41,459 nucleotides of DNA from Streptomyces alboflavus (GTDB lineage: Bacteria > Actinomycetota > Actinomycetes > Streptomycetales > Streptomycetaceae), in assembly GCF_000716675.1 (NCBI RefSeq), contig NZ_JNXT01000069.1, forward strand, positions 1 to 41,459. Direction: 5' to 3'. The stretch's first letter is position 1. The number at the start of each line of letters is the position of its first letter. The notes beneath the pieces are model-generated. The model was not told where the DNA came from, did not search any database, and was given only the letters and a program-made list of their open reading frames with translations. The position numbers and the translations under genes were made by a program. Positions 1-5,645 of the stretch are shown piece by piece.

Positions 1-83
1 GGTGGGACCGAACCCGCCCGGCAGGGCAGAGGGTGCCGGGCCGTTGCTCAGGTGGTGCGAGTTTGGGCGGGTGGGTGGGAGGG

Positions 84-105
84 AGCCCGTCCGGCGATTG
101 AGGAC
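84..105 (+). repeat. Streptomyces intergenic repeat, copy 1
   Basis: Contains AGCCCGTCCGGCGATTGAGG. The same core occurs inverted at 11540-11561 and 19012-19033 and as a diverged copy at 11590-11610. I recognise it as a sequence found very often between Streptomyces genes. All four copies in this window are outside coding regions. Confidence 0.8.
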
Positions 106-131
106 ACGGCGCGGAGCGGCCGATCGGCGAG

Positions 132-187
132 GGCCGTCCTGCCCGCCGGAGGCCGTCCTGCCCGCCAGGGCCGTCCTGCCCGCCGGG
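132..187 (+). repeat. Three-copy tandem repeat, unit about 18-19 bp
   Basis: The unit GGCCGTCCTGCCCGCC plus two or three variable bases occurs three times in a row, with a degenerate fourth unit following. It is non-coding and lies 80 bp past the YgfZ-like gene's stop. Confidence 0.7.
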
Positions 188-209
188 AGCCGGCCTGCCC
201 GCACCGGGT

Positions 210-275
210 GCCGACCGCCCCGAGGTCAGGCGCCGACCGCCCCGAGGCCAGGCGCCGACCGCCCCGAGGTCAGGG
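210..275 (+). repeat. Three-copy 22-bp tandem repeat
   Basis: The unit GCCGACCGCCCCGAGGTCAG plus GC occurs at 210, 232 and 254 with an exact 22-bp period and one or two substitutions. The stop codon of the minus-strand YgfZ-like gene (270-272) sits inside the unit nearest the gene, so the repeat appears to have grown outward from the 3' end of that gene. Confidence 0.8.
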
Positions 276-1235
276 CTCGACCACCGTCTCCTGCGCGGCG
301 GCCGTCGTCCCGGCCAGAAGCTCCGCGTCGACGGGAACGTTGCGCTTGATGAGGGCGAGGGCGATGGGCCCCAGCTCGTGGTGGCGTACGGACGTGGTGA
401 TGAAGCCGAGCTTGCGGCCTTCGGGCCCGTCCGCGGCGAGGTGGAGGGGCGTGCCGTGCGCCGGCAGGTGCACCTCGCTGCCGTCGAGGTGGAGGAAGAC
501 GAGGCGGCGCGGCGGCTTGCCGAGGTTCTGGACGCGGGCGACGGTCTCCTGCCCGCGGTAGCACCCCTTCTGGAGGTGGACGGCGCTGCCGATCCAGCCC
601 AGCTCGTGCGGAATGGTCCGGTGGTCGGTCTCGAAGGCGAGCCGCGGCAGGTGGTGCTCGACGCGCAGGGCCTCGTGGGCGAGGAGCCCGACGGCGGGCC
701 CGTGCGCCTCGGCGTAGGAGGAGAGGTCCGCACGGGGCAGGAAGACGTCACGGCCGTGCGGTGTCTCGCGGACGGCGGCGCCGTCCGGGACGGCCGCGAT
801 GGACCCGGCGGGCAGATGCACCACGGCGAACTCGGCGGTGCGGTCGGCGACCTCGACGCGGTAGAAGAACTTCATGCTCTCCAGGTACGCGATGAGCGCG
901 TCCTGCGTGCCGGGTTCGACGTGCGCCCACATGGTCTCGCCGTCGTCCACCAGGTACAGGGCGTGCTCGATGTGCCCGTTCGCGGAGAGGATCAGCGCCT
1001 CGGTGGCCCGCCCCGGGGGCAGATCGCTGACGTGCTGGGTGAGCAGCAGATGCAGCCAGCTCAGCCGGTCGGCTCCGGTGACGGTGACCACGCCGCGGTG
1101 GGAGAGGTCGACGAATCCGGTGCCGTCGGCGAGGGCACGCTGCTCGCGGAACAGGTCGCCGTAGTGCGCGGCGACACCTTCGTCCACTCCCTCGGCGGGG
1201 ACGGCGCCGGGCAGCGAAAGCAGGGGGCTCTTCAT
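270..1235 (-). CDS. ygfZ: YgfZ/GcvT-like folate-binding protein
   Basis: A 321-residue protein of the YgfZ/CAF17 family, paralogous to the GcvT aminomethyltransferase. Family members bind folate and help maintain or insert iron-sulfur clusters in some enzymes; they act in the cytoplasm. The decisive motif is KGCYRGQE near residues 223-230, the family signature with its conserved cysteine, preceded by a GcvT-like N-terminal fold containing TGADRLSWLH. I chose ATG 1235; a GTG two codons upstream (1241) is also in frame. A TAGTCT hexamer lies eight bases before the ATG and no Shine-Dalgarno is visible, so the message may be leaderless. The gene follows nur on the same strand, 29 bp away. The link to metal regulation by its neighbour is inference. 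Confidence 0.9.
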   Translation of the reverse strand: MKSPLLSLPGAVPAEGVDEGVAAHYGDLFREQRALADGTGFVDLSHRGVVTVTGADRLSWLHLLLTQHVSDLPPGRATEALILSANGHIEHALYLVDDGETMWAHVEPGTQDALIAYLESMKFFYRVEVADRTAEFAVVHLPAGSIAAVPDGAAVRETPHGRDVFLPRADLSSYAEAHGPAVGLLAHEALRVEHHLPRLAFETDHRTIPHELGWIGSAVHLQKGCYRGQETVARVQNLGKPPRRLVFLHLDGSEVHLPAHGTPLHLAADGPEGRKLGFITTSVRHHELGPIALALIKRNVPVDAELLAGTTAAAQETVVEP

Positions 1236-1269
1236 GTTCACAAAGACTACGACCCGAGGACCGGGCCGC

Positions 1270-1773
1270 TTATTCCGCGGCGGCCTCGGCGGCTTGTTCC
1301 GCAGTGGCCTCGGCGACCTGTTCCCGATCGGCGGGGTCCCCGGCGGCAGCGACCGCGGCGCACTTCTCGCAGCGCCCGAAGATCGCGAAGTGCTTCATGT
1401 CCGTGTCGAACCCGAACATCCCGCGCAGCTTCGCGGTGAACTCGGCGGCCACGTCCAGATCGGCCTCGATGACGTGCGTGCAGTCCCGGCACACCAGGTG
1501 GATGTGGTGGTGGCGGTCCGCGAGGTGGTACGTGGGGGCGCCGTGGCCGAGGTGGGCGTGGCTGACCAGGCCCAGCTCCTCCAGGAGCTCCAGGGTGCGG
1601 TAGACGGTGGAGATGTTGACCCCCGACGCCGTCTTGCGGACCTCGGAGAGGATGTCGTCGGGGGTCGCGTGCTCCAGTGTGTCCACGGCTTCGAGCACGA
1701 GCTGGCGCTGCGGCGTCAGGCGGTATCCGCGCTGCCGCAGGTCGCTCTTCCAGTCGGAGTCGGTGCTCACCAC
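1270..1773 (-). CDS. nur: Fur-family regulator, Nur (nickel) type
   Basis: A 167-residue Fur-family repressor. The N-terminal winged helix carries LRQRGYRLTPQRQLVLEAV and the recognition region NISTVYRTLELLEELGLV. A histidine-rich metal site follows (residues 86-92, DRHHHIH), then CRDC (95-98) and CEKC (135-138), the paired CxxC motifs of the structural zinc site. The sequence closely resembles, from memory, S. coelicolor Nur, which represses nickel uptake and the iron superoxide dismutase gene when nickel is sufficient. The start is GTG-GTG, as I recall for Nur. A TAGACT hexamer seven bases before the start and the lack of a clear ribosome site suggest a leaderless transcript. The final 28 residues are an Ala/Glu-rich tail. 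The nickel assignment rests on resemblance only; Zur or PerR types have different surroundings. Confidence 0.9.
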   Translation of the reverse strand: MVSTDSDWKSDLRQRGYRLTPQRQLVLEAVDTLEHATPDDILSEVRKTASGVNISTVYRTLELLEELGLVSHAHLGHGAPTYHLADRHHHIHLVCRDCTHVIEADLDVAAEFTAKLRGMFGFDTDMKHFAIFGRCEKCAAVAAAGDPADREQVAEATAEQAAEAAAE

Positions 1774-1780
1774 ACCCCGA

Positions 1781-1786
1781 AGTCTA
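1781..1786 (-). promoter_or_regulatory. Candidate -10 element for nur
   Basis: TAGACT on the minus strand, matching the actinobacterial -10 pattern TAnnnT, ends seven bases before the GTG start of nur. That spacing would put the transcription start at the start codon. I see no good -35. Confidence 0.45.
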
Positions 1787-1803
1787 GGCCCACCGGGAAC
1801 GGC

Positions 1804-2376
1804 CTACTTGAAGAAGGCGATCCCGTCGTCGGGCAGGTCGCCCAGGTTGCGTGCCATCTCGGCGACGTCCTCGGGCGAGACGACCTTCTTGAGCTGCGCG
1901 GACATGTACGGCCGCAGCGGCACCTCGGGCGTCTGCTTCTCTCCGACCCACATCAGGTCGCCCTTCACATAGCCGTACAGCCGCTTGCCGCCGCTGTACG
2001 GGCCGGAGGCGGCGGTGCGGGCGACGGCGTCGGTGGCCAGGTCGATCTGCGGCTTCTGGTCGGCCAGCTCGCCGTACCAGACCTCGACGACGCCGTCCTG
2101 GCGGACCATGACGGTCTCGACCTTGCGGTCCTTGCCGATGCGCCAGAAGCCGGACTCGGACTCCAGCGGCTCGACCTTGTTGCCGTCGGCGTCGAGCACC
2201 CAGGTGTGCGAGTGGTACTCCAGGAAGTCCCGCCCGTCGTGCGAGAAGGAGACTTCCTGGCCGAAATTCGCCTTGGCGGAGCCGGGGAAGTCGGTGACGC
2301 CCGCGCCGGCCCAGTTGCCCAGGAGCCAGGCGAGGGGGACGAGGTCACGGTGCAGGTCGGACGGGATCTCGATCAT
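1804..2376 (-). CDS. Nitrobindin-like (FABP-family) beta-barrel protein
   Basis: A 190-residue protein of the nitrobindin/THAP4-like family (DUF1794). The N-terminal LLGNWAGAGVTDFPG carries the GxWxGxG signature, followed by alternating beta strands expected of a 10-stranded barrel. In heme-binding members a histidine near the C-terminus ligates iron; here the equivalent stretch reads PLRPYMSAQLKKV, with tyrosine where I expect the histidine. The protein therefore probably does not bind heme as nitrobindins do. The gene lies between a 33-residue membrane peptide and nur on the same strand, with gaps of 34 and 30 bp, so it probably shares a transcript. Ligand and role are unknown. Confidence 0.85.
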   Translation of the reverse strand: MIEIPSDLHRDLVPLAWLLGNWAGAGVTDFPGSAKANFGQEVSFSHDGRDFLEYHSHTWVLDADGNKVEPLESESGFWRIGKDRKVETVMVRQDGVVEVWYGELADQKPQIDLATDAVARTAASGPYSGGKRLYGYVKGDLMWVGEKQTPEVPLRPYMSAQLKKVVSPEDVAEMARNLGDLPDDGIAFFK

Positions 2377-2410
2377 GGGGTGCTCAGGAGTCTCTCGGTG
2401 GGGGGTGCGG

Positions 2411-2512
2411 TCAGCGCTGGCCCTGGTACAGCTTCTTCACGGTCAGACCCGCGAAGGCGAGGACGCCGACGCAGACCAGGACAAGGAGGGCGGAGAAGAA
2501 GGCCTCAAGCAC
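2411..2512 (-). CDS. 33-residue single-span membrane peptide
   Basis: GTG at 2512 is preceded by AAGGAG six bases upstream, a strong ribosome site. It opens a 33-codon frame: about five residues, then a hydrophobic stretch of roughly 20 (FFSALLVLVCVGVLAFAGL), then a short basic tail, TVKKLYQGQR. This is the layout of a small bitopic membrane protein with its basic end in the cytoplasm. It ends 34 bp before the nitrobindin-like gene on the same strand. I recall similar tiny membrane proteins annotated at this place in other Streptomyces but know of no function. Confidence 0.75.
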   Translation of the reverse strand: MLEAFFSALLVLVCVGVLAFAGLTVKKLYQGQR

Positions 2513-2608
2513 TTAAAGCTCCTTGGTGAGCGGTATGTGGGCGGTACAGAGCCGGGTCCCACTGTAGTCGGGCCGCGCCGCCCCCTCCCGCCGAGGTGGG
2601 CCACCCGG

Positions 2609-2866
2609 CTAGCGGCGCCGCTTGCCGTCCAGCTCGTCCCACCACTCGTCGGACTTCGGGTCCCCCGAGGGGTCGTCCCACCAGCGGTCGTCCGGGCCGC
2701 GCCGGTTGGCGACCATCGCGGCGAGCGGCGGAATGACCATGGCCACCACGCACATGCCGACGGCGACAGGGATCGACCAGAGCCGCACGACACCCCACGC
2801 CAGGACGAAGAGGAGCAGGCAGGTGCCCATCATGGCGAAGTACACATGGCGCCGTCGCGCGTACAT
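2609..2866 (-). CDS. DUF3099 small membrane protein
   Basis: An 85-residue protein that I place in DUF3099, found in actinobacteria. A short basic N-terminus (MYARRRHVYF) leads into two hydrophobic segments, about 9-28 and 31-50, joined by a short turn, followed by a charged, tryptophan-rich cytoplasmic tail (DDRWWDD, SDEWWDEL). The function is unknown; nothing catalytic is visible. It is the first gene of a minus-strand run towards the 33-residue peptide, the nitrobindin-like gene and nur. Its start codon region and the bases before it are duplicated about 170 bp upstream (see the direct repeat). Confidence 0.8.
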   Translation of the reverse strand: MYARRRHVYFAMMGTCLLLFVLAWGVVRLWSIPVAVGMCVVAMVIPPLAAMVANRRGPDDRWWDDPSGDPKSDEWWDELDGKRRR

Positions 2867-2885
2867 ATGTCCAGCCTACGACCGA
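2846..2885. repeat. Direct repeat at DUF3099 start, copy 1
   Basis: The 40 bp covering the first seven codons and the bases just upstream of the DUF3099 gene match 3012-3051 at 36 of 40 positions in the same orientation. Both copies carry the palindrome ACATATGT across the start codon. Confidence 0.8.
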
Positions 2886-2996
2886 GTCACCAGCCCGCAG
2901 GGGAAAAGTAACCACCGCCCCGGCCGACGGACGGAGTCCGGCGCAGCGCCACGAAGCCTGGGAGGCCCGCCAGGGCCGAGCAGTGCGAGCGGCGCA

Positions 2997-3032
2997 TCAA
3001 GGAGGGGCCATATGGCGCCGTCGCACGTACAT
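2997..3032 (-). pseudogene. Duplicated N-terminal fragment of DUF3099 gene (11 codons)
   Basis: Within the second copy of the direct repeat, ATG at 3032 opens MYVRRRHMAPP then stops. The first seven codons mirror MYARRRH of the neighbouring DUF3099 protein, after which similarity ends. This is either a relic of a partial duplication or a short upstream ORF kept for regulation. I cannot tell which from sequence alone. Confidence 0.45.
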
Positions 3033-3051
3033 ATGTCCAGCGTAGAACCGA
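3012..3051. repeat. Direct repeat at DUF3099 start, copy 2
   Basis: Second copy of the 40-bp repeat at 2846-2885, in the same orientation, with four substitutions. It abuts the terminator stem at 3052. Confidence 0.8.
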
Positions 3052-3097
3052 AGGGCCGCACCCCTCCAGTGGCGTCCAACCCCCGGGGTGCGGCCCT
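3052..3097 (-). terminator. Stem-loop downstream of DUF1416 gene
   Basis: Perfect 13-bp arms, AGGGCCGCACCCC and GGGGTGCGGCCCT, separated by 20 bases, begin 20 bp after the DUF1416 stop codon on the minus strand. There is no U-tract, as is usual in high-GC actinobacteria. Confidence 0.7.
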
Positions 3098-3117
3098 AGG
3101 CCCTACGGCCTGTCTCC

Positions 3118-3405
3118 TCAGACGGCGATCGCGACCTCCGCGAGGCCGCCCGTCTGGGCGACGACCGTGCGGTCCGCCGAGCCGCCGGGCACCAGGGCCC
3201 GTACGGTCCACGTGCCCTCGGCCGCGTAGAAGCGGAACTGTCCGGTGGCGGAGGTGGGCACCTCCGCGGTGAACTCGCCGGTCGAGTCCAGCAGGCGGAC
3301 GTAACCGGTGACGGGCTCGCCGTCGCGGGTCACCTGGCCCTGGATGGTGGTCTCACCGGGCTTGATCGTCGAAGCGTCCGGGCCGCCGGCCTTTGCTCCA
3401 CACAT
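3118..3405 (-). CDS. DUF1416 protein, cysA partner
   Basis: A 95-residue protein I place in DUF1416, which in actinobacteria is encoded beside the CysA rhodanese. It begins MCGAKAGG and contains repeated short beta strands of a CNA-B/transthyretin-like type (GQVTRDGEPVTGYVRLLD, GQFRFYAAEGTWTVRALV), so a small beta sandwich is likely. The single cysteine is residue 2. No catalytic motif is visible and the function is unknown. It lies 32 bp after cysA on the same strand, so the two are probably co-transcribed and a role in sulfur metabolism is inferred from that pairing. ATG 3405 was preferred over upstream in-frame starts because those overlap cysA. Confidence 0.85.
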   Translation of the reverse strand: MCGAKAGGPDASTIKPGETTIQGQVTRDGEPVTGYVRLLDSTGEFTAEVPTSATGQFRFYAAEGTWTVRALVPGGSADRTVVAQTGGLAEVAIAV

Positions 3406-3437
3406 GGGTACTCCTGGGGAAGAAGGAAGGTCGGGGG

Positions 3438-4283
3438 TTACTTGTTGGCGCCGAGCTCGATCGGCACGCCCACGAGGGAGCCGTACTCGGTCCAGGAGCC
3501 GTCGTAGTTCTTGACGTTCTCCTGGCCGAGCAGCTCGTGCAGGACGAACCAGGTCAGGGCGGAGCGCTCGCCGATGCGGCAGTACGCGATGGTGTCCTTC
3601 GCGAGGTCGACCTGCTCGTCCTCGTAGATGGCCTTCAGCTCGTCGTCGGACTTGAAGGTGCCGTCGTCGTTGGCGTTCTTCGACCACGGGATGTTGCGGG
3701 CGCTCGGCACGTGGCCGGGGCGCTGCGACTGCTCCTGCGGGAGGTGGGCCGGGGCGAGCAGCTTGCCGGAGAACTCGTCGGGCGAGCGGACGTCGACGAG
3801 GTTCTTGGAGCCGATCGCGGCGACGACGTCGTCACGGAAGGCGCGGATGGAGGTGTCCTGGGCCTTGGCCTTGTACGAGGTGGCGGGGCGGTTCGGCACC
3901 TGCGCGCCGTCGACCAGGTCGCGGGAGTCCAGCTCCCACTTCTTGCGGCCGCCGTCGAGGAGCTTCACGTCCTGGTGGCCGTAGAGCTTGAAGTACCAGA
4001 AGGCGTAGGAGGCGAACCAGTTGTTGTTGCCGCCGTAGAGGACCACGGTGGAGTCGTTCGCGATGCCCTTGGCGGAGAGCAGCTTCTCGAAGCCCTCCTG
4101 GTCGATGAAGTCGCGGCGGACCGGGTCCTGGAGGTCCTTGGTCCAGTCGATCCGGACGGCGTTCTTGATGTGGTTCTTGTCGTACGCCGAGGTGTCCTCG
4201 TCCACCTCGACGATCACGACCTTCGGGTCGTCGATGCGGGCCTCGACCCAGTCGGCGTCTACCAGGACGTCGCTGCGGCTCAT
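3438..4283 (-). CDS. cysA: Thiosulfate sulfurtransferase (rhodanese) CysA
   Basis: A 281-residue two-domain rhodanese that moves sulfane sulfur from thiosulfate to cyanide or another thiophilic acceptor. The N-terminal rhodanese domain (about 5-125) lacks the active cysteine; the C-terminal domain (about 150-275) has the catalytic loop CRIGERS at 235-241 with C235 as the persulfide-carrying residue. Two-domain rhodaneses are usually 270-300 residues, so it is full length. ATG 4283 follows GGAGGAGAAC, a good ribosome site. A long 5' region with a cysteine-containing leader peptide precedes it, pointing to control by cysteine supply through attenuation. The partner DUF1416 gene follows. The name cysA follows actinobacterial usage and does not mean the sulfate-transport ATPase. 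Confidence 0.95.
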   Translation of the reverse strand: MSRSDVLVDADWVEARIDDPKVVIVEVDEDTSAYDKNHIKNAVRIDWTKDLQDPVRRDFIDQEGFEKLLSAKGIANDSTVVLYGGNNNWFASYAFWYFKLYGHQDVKLLDGGRKKWELDSRDLVDGAQVPNRPATSYKAKAQDTSIRAFRDDVVAAIGSKNLVDVRSPDEFSGKLLAPAHLPQEQSQRPGHVPSARNIPWSKNANDDGTFKSDDELKAIYEDEQVDLAKDTIAYCRIGERSALTWFVLHELLGQENVKNYDGSWTEYGSLVGVPIELGANK

Positions 4284-4463
4284 GCTGTTCTCCTCCGGGG
4301 CAGTTCGGGGCAGTTGCGGCGGGGATTGCACGGGATGGTGCGGGATCGTGCGGGAATGTGCGCGTATGGGTACGCGGGGAGGCGCCGGGCATACGGCACG
4401 GGTGGCGCTGGTGACCGTGAGGGGGTCAACAGGCCCGGGGATCACCGGAGTCGGGAGTCCGGT
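4284..4463 (-). promoter_or_regulatory. cysA 5' region between leader peptide and gene
   Basis: This 180-base stretch between the leader-peptide stop and cysA holds a stem (ACCGGA/TCCGGT) immediately after the leader stop. Then come tandem short repeats on the minus strand: about four units of the ATCCCGCAC type (4329-4360) and two of AACTGCCCCG (4297-4316). Such a layout fits transcription attenuation or coupled translation. I did not fold it. Confidence 0.45.
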
Positions 4464-4544
4464 TCAGAAGGTGCGACAGAGCATGGCGGCGACGCGGCAC
4501 AGGTCCACTGCCCGCCGCTTCGTGAGGTCCGCCTGTCGGTGCAT
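4464..4544 (-). CDS. Cysteine-containing leader peptide upstream of cysA
   Basis: A 26-residue ORF, ATG 4544 to TGA 4464, ending in DLCRVAAMLCRTF. It has two cysteine codons (positions 16 and 23) and many arginines. I recognise this as the family of short putative leader peptides annotated ahead of sulfur-assimilation genes in Streptomyces; mycobacteria have analogous cysteine-rich uORFs that control downstream genes by ribosome stalling. It lies 180 bases before cysA on the same strand. Regulatory action here is inferred from position and composition. No strong ribosome site is visible (GGACGC just before ATG). Confidence 0.75.
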   Translation of the reverse strand: MHRQADLTKRRAVDLCRVAAMLCRTF

Positions 4545-4590
4545 GCGTCCGATCGTAGGGACGCAGGGGTGGCCGTGTCACCGGCGTGTC

Positions 4591-4608
4591 GGATACTGAG
4601 ACGTATTC
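4591..4608 (-). promoter_or_regulatory. Inverted repeat in the cysA promoter region
   Basis: The half-sites GATAC and GTATC are separated by six bases (GGATAC-TGAGAC-GTATTC on the plus strand), 47 bp upstream of the leader-peptide start. The site could be an operator or part of the promoter. I cannot name the regulator. Confidence 0.35.
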
Positions 4609-4763
4609 GTCCAGGATGTGGTCACGTGGATGCTTTCCGGCCGGTCGCCGGGGCCCGGCGGCCCCTGGACGCACCGAGGGCGCCCGCCCACCATCTGAGG
4701 GACGGACGCCCTTGTCTCGTACTACGGACAACTATCGGCCGGGGAGCCGATCTGCCGGGGCAA

Positions 4764-5516
4764 TCAGGACACCAGGTCCACGTTCTCGCCCTTCACGGCC
4801 ACGTCCACGCCGTCGGGGGCCGCCTGCACGGTGTCGAGCTTGATGCCGCCCGGCAGGTCGGTGACCTTCTCCTCGAAGTCGGTGATGTCGCGGGCGATGC
4901 CCTCGGGCAGCGGGATCTTCACGCCGAGCACTTCGAGGCTGTCCGGGATCGTGTCGGCGTGCACCTTGATCGTGTCGCCCTCGACGCTCAGGGAGCTGAG
5001 GACGTGCACGGGCTTGGGGAGCTTCGTGCCGCCCTTGCTGATCTCGACCTCCACCTTGACCTTGCCGTCGCCGCCGTCGGAGAGGCCGACGACCTCGCCG
5101 GTGGCGCCGAGCGGCAGCTGCACCGGCTCGGCCTTGGCGGCCTTCAGGAGCTCGTCGTAGGAGATCCGGGCGACGCCCGCGGCGGAGTCGGCGGTGGCGG
5201 AGCTGTAGTCGCTGGAGAAGTCGAGGCCGTGCGCGGTGGCGTTGAGGCTGGCGATGCGGATGGTGTCGCCGTCGGACTTGGCGTCGTAGTCCTTGATGCC
5301 GATCTCGACGTCGTCGAGCTTGCCGCCAAGGACCTGGGTGAGGAACGGGAAGCCCTTGATGGACACGTCGGGCGTGCTGCTCAGGCCCTCCTGGGCCTTG
5401 ATCTTCTCCGCGGCCTCGCTCTCGGCGAAGGACACCGCGAAGCGGTCGGCGGCGACGAAGAGGCCCCCGAGGACCACCACGACGATCAGAAGTATGCGTA
5501 TCGCGCGCTTGCTCAT
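4764..5516 (-). CDS. DUF2993 (LmeA-like) membrane-anchored protein
   Basis: A 250-residue protein of the DUF2993/LmeA family. LmeA of mycobacteria binds phospholipids and takes part in cell-envelope glycolipid assembly. One N-terminal hydrophobic helix (about 7-22, ILLIVVVVLGGLFVAAD) is followed by the DUF2993 fold, marked by the motif GFPFLTQVL near residues 55-63. The domain would lie outside the membrane, tethered by the helix or cleaved. A second family member is encoded at 15697-16974 and shares the GFPFLTQVL motif. The gene stands alone between a terminator (5575-5603) and the cysA leader. Its lipid ligand and role in Streptomyces are not known to me. Confidence 0.85.
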   Translation of the reverse strand: MSKRAIRILLIVVVVLGGLFVAADRFAVSFAESEAAEKIKAQEGLSSTPDVSIKGFPFLTQVLGGKLDDVEIGIKDYDAKSDGDTIRIASLNATAHGLDFSSDYSSATADSAAGVARISYDELLKAAKAEPVQLPLGATGEVVGLSDGGDGKVKVEVEISKGGTKLPKPVHVLSSLSVEGDTIKVHADTIPDSLEVLGVKIPLPEGIARDITDFEEKVTDLPGGIKLDTVQAAPDGVDVAVKGENVDLVS

Positions 5517-5574
5517 GCCTGCTGTTCCCCGTCCCCCGCCTCGGCTGTTCCGTTGCCGCGAGCCTAAAGGACAA

Positions 5575-5603
5575 GTCCCCGGCCGCTGTGCCCGGCCGGG
5601 GAC
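5575..5603 (-). terminator. Stem-loop downstream of Q/Y/P-rich membrane protein gene
   Basis: Perfect 10-bp arms, GTCCCCGGCC and GGCCGGGGAC, with a nine-base loop, lie 42 bp past the stop of the minus-strand gene at 5646 and upstream of the DUF2993 gene. Confidence 0.7.
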
Positions 5604-5645
5604 CTGTAGATCGACTGTGACGCTGCGGGCGGCGCCCGCCCCGGC

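Larger units (their letters stand above)
1..269. other. Gene-free left edge with repeats
   Basis: I see no credible gene here; the open frames on both strands are low-complexity R/P/A shadows. The stretch holds one copy of the CCGTCCGGCGATTGAGG repeat (84-105) and two short tandem-repeat blocks (132-187 and 210-275). It lies downstream of the minus-strand YgfZ-like gene, and the second block runs into that gene's stop codon. Confidence 0.6.

Noticed and set aside
3393..5567. A 724-codon plus-strand frame
   Set aside because: It lies opposite cysA and the DUF2993 gene, both with clear motifs; the frame is open only because of third-position GC bias.
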